Shown one piece after another: positions 28,546 through 38,902 of a stretch of 64,000 bases of DNA; position 1 is the stretch's first letter, and the number at the start of each line of letters is the position of its first letter. The DNA is from Cerasicoccus arenae (GTDB taxonomy: Bacteria; Verrucomicrobiota; Verrucomicrobiia; Opitutales; Cerasicoccaceae). The DNA lies in NCBI RefSeq assembly GCF_014651635.1, contig NZ_BMXG01000018.1, positions 25,103 through 89,102 of the forward strand, written 5' to 3'. A program made the position numbers and the translations under genes. The notes beneath the pieces were generated by a model. The model made no database searches. It saw only the letters and a program-made list of their open reading frames with translations, and was not told the origin of the DNA.

Positions 28546-29040
28546 TTAGGAATCACCCTGCGATGGGAAATCCTTGAGCAAGACGGGGATTTCATCCGAA
28601 AGCTTTCCACCTACCAAAGGAGAAGTAACGGACCACAGCGACGCTCCATTCTTCATCGCCGTAAGCGTTAAATAGAATGCATTCCCTGCGTTCGCTTGAT
28701 TACTGCCGCCAATCGCCCCTGACGGTTGTTTGCTGCCCAAAACCTTTCCCTTTTCCCAACTGCCATTAATCGTGAAGTCAGCCGCCGAGGCGCTGTCCAC
28801 CACGGTGTAACCCTTCGCTTCAAGCGTTGATCCGACGATTTTGCGAACATTTTCATCGGTGCGTTCAGAGGGCGGGCGACTACCGTCTGTATCTGCAAAG
28901 TCTGGCGACACATAGCACTTGCTCGACGAAGACAGGACCTTGGAACCAGAAGAAGAGGAATCGACCTGCACCGTTTCACAGCCTCCCAAACAAAAAGCCA
29001 AGATGAACACGATCGAAGATAGCTGCAATGAAATGGACAT
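28546..29040 (-). CDS. Lipoprotein, function unknown
   Basis: 164 aa. Lipoprotein signal peptide ending in the lipobox LGGC (Cys21), then a Ser-rich linker and a small alpha/beta domain (VSPDFADTDGSRPPSER, SAADFTINGSWEKGKVLG) reminiscent of DUF4136-like envelope proteins. Same operon as lnt, 7 nt upstream, so a lipoprotein is translated just before its own acylating enzyme. Confidence 0.8.
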   Translation of the reverse strand: MSISLQLSSIVFILAFCLGGCETVQVDSSSSGSKVLSSSSKCYVSPDFADTDGSRPPSERTDENVRKIVGSTLEAKGYTVVDSASAADFTINGSWEKGKVLGSKQPSGAIGGSNQANAGNAFYLTLTAMKNGASLWSVTSPLVGGKLSDEIPVLLKDFPSQGDS

Positions 29041-29089
29041 GCTGAACTAATCGCCCCCTGATTCCGTATTGCAATTGAATTTTCGGAAA

Positions 29090-29117
29090 AGTATAATCGT
29101 AGATGAAAATTTTGTAA
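29090..29117 (-). promoter_or_regulatory. Promoter of lipoprotein-lnt operon
   Basis: On the minus strand TTACAA (29117-29112), 16 nt, TATACT (29095-29090), giving a leader of about 40 nt before the ATG at 29040. Confidence 0.45.
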
Positions 29118-29149
29118 CTTTATCCCCTACTCTGGGTTCTTATTAAACG

Positions 29150-30652
29150 ATGAGTTTCGCCTACGGTAACATGAGCCCCCGCCAAACGTGGCAACCCCTG
29201 CCAAGCGACCAGTGGAACACCGACACCGCCGCCCATTTGCTTCGCCGTATTGGCTTTTCCGCCCGCCCAGCCGACGTACAGCAAGCGGTCAATGTGGGCC
29301 TCCAAGCAACGGTTAAAGACGCCTTTAAAGGACGTGAATTTGACGTACCAACGAAAACCTGGGAGGCAGAACTCGAAATCCAGCACCTTCGCCGGGGTAT
29401 GCGCAATCAGGACGAGAAAACCCGTCAGGAACTCCAGAAAAAAATCCAGCGAGCCGAACGGGAAGCGTTTAGTGAATTTGCCATGGCTTGGTTTGATTTT
29501 GCGCGCCAACCCGAAAATTCCGCTCAGGAAAAATACGTGCTCTTTCTGGAGAGCATGTTCGTCGTTGCCCACTCCAAAGTAAAACGCGGCGGCGTGCTCT
29601 ACGAACATCAAAACCTTCTCCGGCGCGAAGGTTTTGGCAGCTACCGCGATTTAGCCAAATCCGTGAGCCGTTCGCCCGCGATGATTCAATACCTCGATCT
29701 GAATCGAAGTGTCAAAGGCACCCCCAACGAAAATTTCGCCCGCGAGCTCATGGAGCTATTCACCCTCGGTGAGGGCAACTACACTGAGCAAGATGTTAAG
29801 GAGGCAGCACGCGCCTTTACTGGCTATAACTACACCGGTAATACCGATTATTATTTTTCCGAATTCCGTTTCAACCCCCACTCTTACGACGACGGCCCGA
29901 AAACAGTGTTTGGGCGAACCGGTCGCTGGAACGGCGATGAAATCATCGAGATGGTTTTCGAACAGCCCGGAGCCAAGCTCTTTCTCCCGCGTGAGCTTTG
30001 CCTGTTTTATCTCAGTGAGACGCCAGTGCCCGACCTCTACCTCGACTATTTGGGAGACGAATGGGCCAAGCGTGACTTTGATCAGCGCTGGCTCCTTCAA
30101 ACCGTTTTTACCAGCCAACTATTTTTTGCACCCGAATTCCGCGGCGAGTTGATCAAGTCGCCCATTCATTATTATATCGGGCTTTGTCAGGACATGAATC
30201 TGGACATCTATCCGGTCCCTCAACGGCTGGAAGGGCAACTACGCAGCATGGGCCAGAGCTTCCAGAACCCACCTAATGTACGGGGCTGGCTCGGCGGCAA
30301 ACATTGGATCACCGCCTCCTCCCTCTCGGCCCGTCAACAGTTGGTCCGCAACCTTCTTTACCCACCCAATGAAAAACGCCTCAATGCTGACGAGAAGATG
30401 CGCATCGAAGAAGCGATTGAGGATGACAAGGGGCCGTTCCACGTCGATCAAGAGCGGCTCGAACCTCTTCTCAATAAAGACTCGCCGGACCTCATTAACC
30501 ACCTTTGCCGATATTTCCTGCCCAAAGAGCAGACAGAAGAATTCAAGGAGCAGCTCATCGTGCATGTGCGTGTTCCGCCGCGTCAGCGTTCGGAGCGCGT
30601 GCGACAAGCCCTGCTCGCCCTGCTTCAATCCCCCGCCTATCAACTTTCTTAA
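29150..30652 (+). CDS. DUF1800 domain protein
   Basis: 500 aa. Matches the DUF1800 pattern: HLLRRIGFSARPADVQQAV near the N-terminus, then ENFARELMELFTLGEGNYTEQDVKEAARAFTGY (cited in part), and late FQNPPNVRGWLGG. The family is almost always paired with DUF1501, as here (6 bp to the next start). Function unknown; thought to be linked to the cell envelope. No clear signal peptide, so it may be exported with its partner. Confidence 0.9.
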   Translation: MSFAYGNMSPRQTWQPLPSDQWNTDTAAHLLRRIGFSARPADVQQAVNVGLQATVKDAFKGREFDVPTKTWEAELEIQHLRRGMRNQDEKTRQELQKKIQRAEREAFSEFAMAWFDFARQPENSAQEKYVLFLESMFVVAHSKVKRGGVLYEHQNLLRREGFGSYRDLAKSVSRSPAMIQYLDLNRSVKGTPNENFARELMELFTLGEGNYTEQDVKEAARAFTGYNYTGNTDYYFSEFRFNPHSYDDGPKTVFGRTGRWNGDEIIEMVFEQPGAKLFLPRELCLFYLSETPVPDLYLDYLGDEWAKRDFDQRWLLQTVFTSQLFFAPEFRGELIKSPIHYYIGLCQDMNLDIYPVPQRLEGQLRSMGQSFQNPPNVRGWLGGKHWITASSLSARQQLVRNLLYPPNEKRLNADEKMRIEEAIEDDKGPFHVDQERLEPLLNKDSPDLINHLCRYFLPKEQTEEFKEQLIVHVRVPPRQRSERVRQALLALLQSPAYQLS

Positions 30653-30658
30653 TCCGCA

Positions 30659-31897
30659 ATGAAGAACCAATACACGCCCATCGCCGTCACCCGGCGCGAA
30701 TTCCTCCGCGGCTCAATGGGGGGGCTGGGCCTCGTGGCCTTCAGCGGGTTTGCTCCGAGCTTCCTAACCAGCACCGCCCGGGCCGATGTCGCGCGCCCGG
30801 AAACCGGTCGACAGATTCTCGTCATGATTCAGCTCGCTGGTGGCAACGACGGGCTCAACACCTGCATCCCCTTTCAGGACGACATGTATTATAACCTACG
30901 GCCCGATTTGGGAATCAAGGAGGGCTATCGGCCGATCTCTGATTTCCTAGCCCTGCACCCCAATTGCGCGGGCATGGAGCGCCTCTACAAGGACGGGAAT
31001 CTGAGCATCATTCAGAACGTCGGCTATCCCAACCCCAACCGCAGCCATTTCCGCTCCACGGAAATCTGGGAGACCGCTACCGACAGCGATATTATTGGCC
31101 GTGACGGCTGGCTGGGGCGCTATTTTGACAATGCCTGTGACGGCGATGGCCACACCAGTAGTGACCCGATGGCGCTCCACATCAGTGACGACACGCCCGG
31201 CCATTTCATGTCCGAAAAGCCGCACTCGATCTTTGGCATGCCCGCCCGTGGTCGCATTCGCAAGAAGAACGAAGATGAGCTCGCTCTGCTGGAAAAGCTG
31301 ACCCAGGCCCCCAGTGCTTCCGACACGGGCAGCTATTTGCAGCACATGATGATGGATGCCATTGTCACCGAGAAGCGGGTCCAAAACATCGTCGACCGCT
31401 ACAAGCCGCAGGCCAAGTATCAGGGCAACCTGGGTCAATCCCTGCAAAAAGTCGCCGCAATGATCGCCGCCGGGCTCGAAACGCGCGTCTATTTTGTCGC
31501 TCAAGGCGGTTACGACACACACGCCAACCAAGCAAACGGCCACTCCCAACGCCTCGGCGAGCTATCCAATGCGCTACACGCTTTCCAACAGGATCTGATC
31601 AAACATAAGCTCGACGACCAAGTCCTCACGGTGGTTTTCTCAGAGTTTGGGCGCCGCCCACAGCAGAACGGCAGCCAAGGCACGGACCACGGTGCCGCCG
31701 CCCCGCTCTTTGTCATGGGCCGCAATCTACAAACGCCGCTCCTCGGCGAGGTGCCCGACTTACAGAATCTGCAAAACAACGACCTCCGCCACGAATACGA
31801 TTTTCGCCAAGTCTACGCCTCCGTTATTCAGGACTGGTTTAAGGCCGACCCATCACTCGTCCTTGACGGCCAATTCGATACCTTGCCGATTATCTAA
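30659..31897 (+). CDS. DUF1501 domain protein with Tat signal
   Basis: 412 aa. Tat signal peptide: twin-arginine TRREFLRGS (11-19), hydrophobic stretch, then TARAD near residue 42. The body has the DUF1501/sulfatase-like fold signatures LAGGNDGLNTCIPFQDDMYY and VVFSEFGRRPQQNGSQGTDHG. Predicted folded and metal-loaded before export to the periplasm. Second gene of the DUF1800-DUF1501 operon; enzymatic activity not known. Confidence 0.9.
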   Translation: MKNQYTPIAVTRREFLRGSMGGLGLVAFSGFAPSFLTSTARADVARPETGRQILVMIQLAGGNDGLNTCIPFQDDMYYNLRPDLGIKEGYRPISDFLALHPNCAGMERLYKDGNLSIIQNVGYPNPNRSHFRSTEIWETATDSDIIGRDGWLGRYFDNACDGDGHTSSDPMALHISDDTPGHFMSEKPHSIFGMPARGRIRKKNEDELALLEKLTQAPSASDTGSYLQHMMMDAIVTEKRVQNIVDRYKPQAKYQGNLGQSLQKVAAMIAAGLETRVYFVAQGGYDTHANQANGHSQRLGELSNALHAFQQDLIKHKLDDQVLTVVFSEFGRRPQQNGSQGTDHGAAAPLFVMGRNLQTPLLGEVPDLQNLQNNDLRHEYDFRQVYASVIQDWFKADPSLVLDGQFDTLPII

Positions 31898-31927
31898 AGG
31901 GGCGAATACTGCATTACCCGCCGTCTG

Positions 31928-32716
31928 TTAATCCTGCTTTTCCAAATAACCCAGCGAAACCAAAAACTGGTCCATTTCGCGTAGGGTCTCATCGTATTTG
32001 ACCTCGTTGTAGAAACCGTGTGGCTCGCCTTCGTAAGTGATCAGTTCCGACCGGACACCCAGATCCTGCATCGCTTTCTGGAACTCCTTGGCCCGCTCCA
32101 CGCTTAAATGTTGATCTTCCGTCCCGAGCAGCACAATCGCGGGCCCCATGTCGGCATGCAGATTATGTAAGGGCGAGAAGGATGCCCAGTAGTCCTGCAC
32201 GCGGTCGAATCCGAAGCCCTCGGGACCGTTGTCATAGACCGGATTAAAGAGCACGAGCGCGTTCGGGCGACAACTGACGGAAGTGTCTTCGCCCGGCTCG
32301 TTGAAACCGTCCACCGTCGCAGTCGCCGCCGCAACATGGCCGCCCGCCGAGCCGCCGCCAGCAGCAATCCGGTTGGGGTCGATCCCCAATTCGCTAGCGT
32401 GCGCACGCACGTAGCGAATCGCCGACTTACCATCCTGCACGCACTCTTGAGGCCCAGTCTGGTGTAGGCTATGGATCCGATATTCCACGCAGATCGCCAC
32501 CATTCCGCGTGAGGCGAGGTGCTCGCTTTGCGCATAAAATTGCTTCGGCGTTCCGTTCACCCAACCCCCACCAAAGAAAAACAAAATGGCGGGCACCTGA
32601 CTATCTGGCCGATGCCCGGGTGGGTAGAAAACGTGCAAGTTCAATTCCACATCACCCACAGCTTTATAAGTAATGACTTTGCCGGGGTGAATGGTTTCGG
32701 CGTGGGGGAATTTCAT
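31928..32716 (-). CDS. Alpha/beta hydrolase (esterase/lipase, BD-FAE-like)
   Basis: 262 aa. Oxyanion loop FFFGGGW (HGG-like), nucleophile Ser in GGSAGG, Asp in GTEDQHLSVE and His in GEPHGFYN. No signal peptide, so cytoplasmic. Such enzymes often remove acetyl or feruloyl groups from glycans; the substrate is unknown here. Convergent with the DUF1501 gene. Confidence 0.85.
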   Translation of the reverse strand: MKFPHAETIHPGKVITYKAVGDVELNLHVFYPPGHRPDSQVPAILFFFGGGWVNGTPKQFYAQSEHLASRGMVAICVEYRIHSLHQTGPQECVQDGKSAIRYVRAHASELGIDPNRIAAGGGSAGGHVAAATATVDGFNEPGEDTSVSCRPNALVLFNPVYDNGPEGFGFDRVQDYWASFSPLHNLHADMGPAIVLLGTEDQHLSVERAKEFQKAMQDLGVRSELITYEGEPHGFYNEVKYDETLREMDQFLVSLGYLEKQD

Positions 32717-33132
32717 TTCACGACATTACCGAGCAAAGCGATCCAATCTCCAGAAATATTTTCCGTAACTTCGTTTAAAAAATCGCCTGTTCATCATGAA
32801 GCGATATCGGCTTCAGTCACCGTGGTACTGCGGTTGATTATTTGGCTAGATCAGGTCTTCGGTTTTAATCAAGCGAACCGGGTTCATGCATGTGCGATAG
32901 CTGCCGCCCCTCTACCCCTGAAAGCTGCATCGCAGAAGTGCGCAAGGCTGTATTTCCAGTATCGAAAGTCCTTCTTTTGAATACAAGTCTCACAAAAATC
33001 AACTACTAACAAAATGCCTAGACGTTCTTAAATCGCTTTTATTTCGTTATTTACGTTGACACAAATAAAGATAATGGGATTCAGTCTCTATTAATTCCTG
33101 TCTAGAGACAGGGTCTAAAACCTATATTAGCA
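32717..33132. other. 416-bp divergent intergenic region
   Basis: Promoter region for the esterase (minus) and the PEP-CTERM gene (plus). It holds a TTGACA at 33056-33061 without a matching -10, the dyad at 33097-33112 and a TATATT box at 33123-33128. No credible coding sequence. Confidence 0.6.
33097..33112. promoter_or_regulatory. Perfect dyad, likely operator of PEP-CTERM gene
   Basis: CCTGTCT (33097-33103) and AGACAGG (33106-33112) form a perfect 7-bp inverted repeat with a 2-nt centre. It lies where a -35 box is expected relative to TATATT at 33123-33128, so an activator or repressor could bind there. Confidence 0.5.
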
Positions 33133-33792
33133 ATGTCCAAAATACACCTAATGCAACACACCACCCTCACGACTCCCATGCGCATAGTCACCATGGGTAT
33201 TCTTCTAAGCGCGTCATCCGTGCAGGCGTTGATTTCCTTCGACTTTGTCCAAACCGCATCGGGCGTTACAGTCACCGCCAGCGGTGAGACGCCCAGTTGG
33301 TTCAGCAGCAGTTTCCCCATCCAATTTGCCGAGCAAGCAATCTTTGGAAACAATGGCGAGGGCACCATCCTTTCGAGCACCACCAACGGCGCGAACTACA
33401 TGGGAAGCAGCACGTTCGCTAGTATCAGTGGAGATATCCCCTGGGGCGATGCAAGCGTGAGCAGTACGAACTCCGTAAGCGGTAGCACTCTGGCAGTCCT
33501 GATCGGGGAGGGTTCTGGTAACGTAACGATTTTCTCGGATGTAGCGACGGGCAGCACTACGATGGGAGGCTCCACCTCCTACTTCACCAACGGTGAAACA
33601 CTGGCCGACTTCGGCTTCACGCCGCCGGACATCGCTCTCGGTGCTGGCACCTTCTCCCTCCTCGACGCCAGCAGCAACACCCTCGTAGAGGTTAACTGGA
33701 CGACCGGCGTCGTTCCCGAGCCGAGCACGTATACAATGATTTTCGCGGGCCTGGTCGGAGTCGCCGCCTTCCTCAAGCGACGCAAGCGATAG
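33133..33792 (+). CDS. PEP-CTERM sorting-domain protein
   Basis: 219 aa. N-terminal signal (MRIVTMGILLSASSVQA after an alternative ATG at 33178), Ser/Thr/Gly-rich body, and a C-terminal sorting signal: VPEPSTYTMIFAGLVGVAAF then KRRKR. Expected to be exported and processed by an exosortase not present here. The ATG at 33133 follows TATATT by only 4 nt, so its mRNA may be leaderless. Confidence 0.85.
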   Translation: MSKIHLMQHTTLTTPMRIVTMGILLSASSVQALISFDFVQTASGVTVTASGETPSWFSSSFPIQFAEQAIFGNNGEGTILSSTTNGANYMGSSTFASISGDIPWGDASVSSTNSVSGSTLAVLIGEGSGNVTIFSDVATGSTTMGGSTSYFTNGETLADFGFTPPDIALGAGTFSLLDASSNTLVEVNWTTGVVPEPSTYTMIFAGLVGVAAFLKRRKR

Positions 33793-34075
33793 GTTTTTAA
33801 GCCAATAATCCATAACCATGCCTCATGCCCCTTCTCAGTGGCCTGGGGCATTGTTTTGTCAAATTGCAGGCCGGACGCCACAAAGCAACGCGTGGGTATC
33901 ACGAGTATCATTTCACACTTGCCAAAGGCCCAAAAAACGGGCCTGATATTGGGTTTTCGCCAAAGTGGATTCGTCCGCCGCGGCTTTCTCAGACAACCGA
34001 CAAACCAAACAACCAACCGTCAACCGGATCCCTACCGCGCATCGCGCATCAGGATTCGTTATCCATCAACTACCT

Positions 34076-35737
<1,662 letters not shown>

Positions 35738-35763
35738 TCCCCTCCGGTTTACAGCATATTTTC

Positions 35764-35795
35764 AAAGCCCCAGCCATTCTTGGCTGGGGCTTTTT
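35764..35795 (+). terminator. Strong intrinsic terminator after rpsA
   Basis: Perfect 13-bp stem (AAAGCCCCAGCCA 35764-35776; complement 35781-35793), loop TTCT, and a T run to 35795. Confidence 0.93.
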
Positions 35796-35818
35796 GTTGT
35801 CCGAAATACCAGAATGCC

Positions 35819-35847
35819 TTGACTTAGTCTCAGATCTCCATTCAATT
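35819..35847 (+). promoter_or_regulatory. Promoter of first duplicated PEP-CTERM gene
   Basis: TTGACT (35819-35824), 17 nt, TCAATT (35842-35847), then 6 nt to the ATG at 35854. Distance from -35 box to ATG is 35 nt, the same as in the second copy. Confidence 0.45.
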
Positions 35848-35853
35848 AAAGCC

Positions 35854-36645
35854 ATGAATTTTCCTACCCTTGCTACGATCGCCTTGAGCTTAGGCATGAT
35901 CTCCAGCGCAACCGCAACCGTCATCGTATTTGACGATTTTGGCTCAGCTGCAGGAAGCAGCGACTTGCCCGGCCGCACTCCAGTAGTCACCCCCGGCAAC
36001 AATTGGACTGGCTACACCAGCGGATCGAACGTTGGCTGGAAGGTCATTGACGGTGATGCTGTTTTCGGCACCTCCTCAACAGTTAACGGCATGGCTGGCA
36101 TTGAGCTCGGCAGTGATTATTTCGTCAACAATCCCGCGATCTACAGCTTAAAATCCACGATTTCGATGACTCCAGACGGCGGCAGCGACCTATGGTACGG
36201 CATTGGTTACTCCAATTTCATTAGCACTGGCCAAAATCGCGGGTTTTATGCAGTAGGAGAAGCGAATGAGGGTAAACCTTGGATGTTCATGCGTCAAAAC
36301 GGAGAGCTGAACGTCCGCGTTGCTGGCGCGACCACAGTCTATTCTGACACTGGCTACGATGTGTCAAATTTTGAAATAGAATTGGTGCTCGATACATCAG
36401 TCGCCAACTGGACGGTCGATGCATATATTAATGGAGCACAACTAGACCTCAATGGCGTGTCTATCGGCATGTCATACACCTACGTAAACAACCCAACCCT
36501 GGCTGCCATTGGCCTATCCGCCCCAGACGGTGTCGTTGGCAGTGTTGAGTCTATTACCCTGCAAACCATTCCCGAGCCGCACACCTATGCGCTTATCCTT
36601 GGTGCCGCATGCCTGATCGGCCTCATCGCACGTCGACGTCGCTGA
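35854..36645 (+). CDS. PEP-CTERM sorting-domain protein (tandem copy 1)
   Basis: 263 aa from the ATG at 35854, giving a signal peptide (MNFPTLATIALSLGMISSATA). The body starts VIVFDDFG and resembles a jelly-roll lectin/glucanase-like fold. C-terminal sorting signal IPEPHTYALILGAACLIGLIARRRR (given as its parts: PEP motif, helix, Arg tail). About 60% identical by eye to the next gene, including near-identical DNA around SVANWTVDA. Probably an exported surface protein with no recognised enzyme motif. Confidence 0.87.
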   Translation: MNFPTLATIALSLGMISSATATVIVFDDFGSAAGSSDLPGRTPVVTPGNNWTGYTSGSNVGWKVIDGDAVFGTSSTVNGMAGIELGSDYFVNNPAIYSLKSTISMTPDGGSDLWYGIGYSNFISTGQNRGFYAVGEANEGKPWMFMRQNGELNVRVAGATTVYSDTGYDVSNFEIELVLDTSVANWTVDAYINGAQLDLNGVSIGMSYTYVNNPTLAAIGLSAPDGVVGSVESITLQTIPEPHTYALILGAACLIGLIARRRR

Positions 36646-36715
36646 TTTTTTAAATCCGCTCACGATCAAAAATCGAGGAGTAACGGACTCCAAGGCCACT
36701 CACTTAGTTAAGCAT

Positions 36716-36744
36716 TTGACAAAAACGCTATTTGAATCAATTAT
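36716..36744 (+). promoter_or_regulatory. Promoter of second duplicated PEP-CTERM gene
   Basis: TTGACA (36716-36721), 17 nt, AATTAT (36739-36744), then 6 nt to the ATG at 36751. TATAGA at 36742-36747 is an alternative -10 with a 20-nt spacer. Confidence 0.45.
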
Positions 36745-36750
36745 AGATGC

Positions 36751-37545
36751 ATGCGTTTCATTGCCCCATTACTCGCGCTCTGCTTGTTGCCTACGTTCCC
36801 CGACATTGGCGCAAGCGTCATTGTTTTCGATGATTTTGGCCCATCCGGCACCAACTCCGCCTTATCAGGCCGCACACCAGTAACCTCACCCGGCAACGAC
36901 TGGATTGGCTACAGCAGCGGCACAAGTTTCGGCTGGCAAGTATCCGATGGCGAGGCCCAGTATGGCAGTTCTTCCGTGCAAAATGGCATGGCTGGCATAT
37001 TGCTGAGCGCCAACTATTTCGCAGACAATCCGAATGTCTACAGCCTTAAGTCCACGATGTCCATGACCGACATCGACGCCACCACTTGGTATGGCGTTGG
37101 CTTCAGCGAAAGCATCGGGACCGTTCCTGATAGAGGTTTCTATATTGCTGGCCCAACCGAAGGAAGGCCTTGGATATTTGCCCGCAACAATGGTGAGTTG
37201 AATGTACGAGCTGGCGGTGCCACAGGCTCAACCATTTATTCTCAAACGGGCAAGGATTTCAGTAGCTTCGAAATGGAATTGGTGCTCGATACTTCGGTCG
37301 CCAACTGGACCGTTGACGCCTTTTTCAATGGCGTGCAGTTGGACCTCAACGGTGGAAGCATTGGCATGACCTACACCTACTCCACCAATCCATCCAGCCT
37401 TGGTGCGATCGGGTTTTCTTCATCCGCCAATGCCCAAGGAACCATCCAATCCATTACGTTGGAAACCATTCCCGAGCCGCAAACCTACGCGATCATCCTT
37501 GGTGCCGTCTGCCTCGTTGGCCTCATCGCACGTCGCCGTCGTTAA
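36751..37545 (+). CDS. PEP-CTERM sorting-domain protein (tandem copy 2)
   Basis: 264 aa. Signal peptide MRFIAPLLALCLLPTFPDIGA, same VIVFDDFG jelly-roll-like body as copy 1, and a sorting signal with PEPQTY, hydrophobic helix and ARRRR end. Tandem duplicate of 35854-36645; each copy has its own promoter-like elements rather than sharing one transcript. Differences lie mainly in the middle of the body. Confidence 0.87.
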   Translation: MRFIAPLLALCLLPTFPDIGASVIVFDDFGPSGTNSALSGRTPVTSPGNDWIGYSSGTSFGWQVSDGEAQYGSSSVQNGMAGILLSANYFADNPNVYSLKSTMSMTDIDATTWYGVGFSESIGTVPDRGFYIAGPTEGRPWIFARNNGELNVRAGGATGSTIYSQTGKDFSSFEMELVLDTSVANWTVDAFFNGVQLDLNGGSIGMTYTYSTNPSSLGAIGFSSSANAQGTIQSITLETIPEPQTYAIILGAVCLVGLIARRRR

Positions 37546-37568
37546 ACACGCGGGGTAAATTACAGGCC

Positions 37569-37604
37569 CGCCATATCGCAACCCTTGTGAGTCGCGATAT
37601 GGCG
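37569..37604. terminator. Inverted repeat between PEP-CTERM copy 2 and hipA
   Basis: Perfect 11-bp inverted repeat CGCCATATCGC (37569-37579) / GCGATATGGCG (37594-37604) with a 14-nt loop, between two convergent genes. No clear T run, so it may be a factor-dependent or weak bidirectional terminator. Confidence 0.5.
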
Positions 37605-37675
37605 TAGAATGGCATTCAATGTGCCAACGAATAGCGGTTTATGAGCTGGCTTAGAGCTGATCGAAGAAATACGCG

Positions 37676-38902
37676 TCAATTCATGTCATCGCGCAGCCGT
37701 GTCAGGCTACGCTCGACCATGGCGGTATAACCTTCGCCGACGCCCGATGCGACGGCGAACGCTGGCCAGCGCTTAGTGGCGGCGGTAACGTCAGCGAGGA
37801 TGCCCATTGTAGTGCTTCGGGTAATCGAGAAATTGTCCGCTAGGGCAACAAAATCCTGAGTGGTGATATTCGTCCGCTTGCCGTCGACCTGCATCCAGTT
37901 GCCCGCTAGATCATTTTCGCAAAACATGAGGTCATAGGCCGGGGCAAGTTGCCAGTGGCCATCGGGAGTCATCAGAAATGAAAAATTCTTCGCGTGGTCG
38001 TCACGGTTATGGGCGAGGATGTTGAACACCATGCGGCGAAACTGTTGGTCGATGGCCCCCGCGTCATGGGTCAGCGCCATCGTCGTCCGGAGCAGCTCGC
38101 TATAGTCCAGATTTGCATCGCGAAAATCCAGATGCCGCAGGCCGGCGTAAGTGTGCAGGTGGATGCGTTCGTTTGGATTGTCCGCCACGCGGTCAAATCG
38201 CCTCACTGCGAAATGCCGAGCGCCATCCTGATCCTCAATCAGTGTGCATGGTGCCACTTCAAGGCCGGCGGCGGCGGCCATTTTGGCGTAGGCATGCTCC
38301 AGGCAGCCGATGTTCCTCAGTTGGTCACGGCCCGTGGCTAGCTTGATCATCCACGCCTCCATGCCCTCCGGGATGACATCGCTGCCGGTGCGAATCACGC
38401 GCCCATCTGGGCTCATTGCCACCAGTATTTTGGGCTGCGCCCCACCTGCCGTGGCCCCGCTGATCAGGAGCGCGGCATCCAGCATGCCTTGATGTTCGTG
38501 CTCCACGATTTTGCGCGCAGACTCCGCCGCCGCTTGTAAATCGACGGGGATCATGGCATCCGCTTCACCATCGCACGGCTCGTAGGTCAAGGCACCCATG
38601 GTGCGATTCCCCTGATAGGCTAGAATCTCCACTGGGCTGGGGCGCGGCAGTTGTTTTTCCTCGAATCGCCGCCGCAGCACTTCCATACCAAACTTATCGG
38701 GGAGCGAATCGGCAATAACTCCCGGCAGACCCGCTTGCCAACTGGGAAAGGGGCCAAAAACGCCGCGCCGACTTGGCAACTCTATGGGTGACAGCTCGAT
38801 TTTTGCCCGCAAAAACAGCACATCAAATTCAAAGTAAACGCCATCCTTGGCCTCCAGTAATTGACCCACTCGCTCGCCACGGTAAAGCACATTGAGCCTC
38901 AT
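37676..38902 (-). CDS. hipA: HipA-family toxin kinase
   Basis: 408 aa. HipA-N then kinase domain: SGATAGGAQPKILV (ATP-binding loop), RRFDR, NILAHNRDDHAKNFSFL (catalytic Asp) and APAYDLMF (metal-binding DFG-like). In E. coli HipA phosphorylates glutamyl-tRNA synthetase and causes dormancy. It overlaps its antitoxin by 4 bp (ATGA), so the two are translationally coupled. Full length, all motifs intact. Confidence 0.92.
   Translation of the reverse strand: MRLNVLYRGERVGQLLEAKDGVYFEFDVLFLRAKIELSPIELPSRRGVFGPFPSWQAGLPGVIADSLPDKFGMEVLRRRFEEKQLPRPSPVEILAYQGNRTMGALTYEPCDGEADAMIPVDLQAAAESARKIVEHEHQGMLDAALLISGATAGGAQPKILVAMSPDGRVIRTGSDVIPEGMEAWMIKLATGRDQLRNIGCLEHAYAKMAAAAGLEVAPCTLIEDQDGARHFAVRRFDRVADNPNERIHLHTYAGLRHLDFRDANLDYSELLRTTMALTHDAGAIDQQFRRMVFNILAHNRDDHAKNFSFLMTPDGHWQLAPAYDLMFCENDLAGNWMQVDGKRTNITTQDFVALADNFSITRSTTMGILADVTAATKRWPAFAVASGVGEGYTAMVERSLTRLRDDMN

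Noticed and set aside
33056..33061. TTGACA as promoter of the PEP-CTERM gene at 33133
   Set aside because: No -10 hexamer at 15-19 nt; TATATT at 33123 with the dyad fits better.
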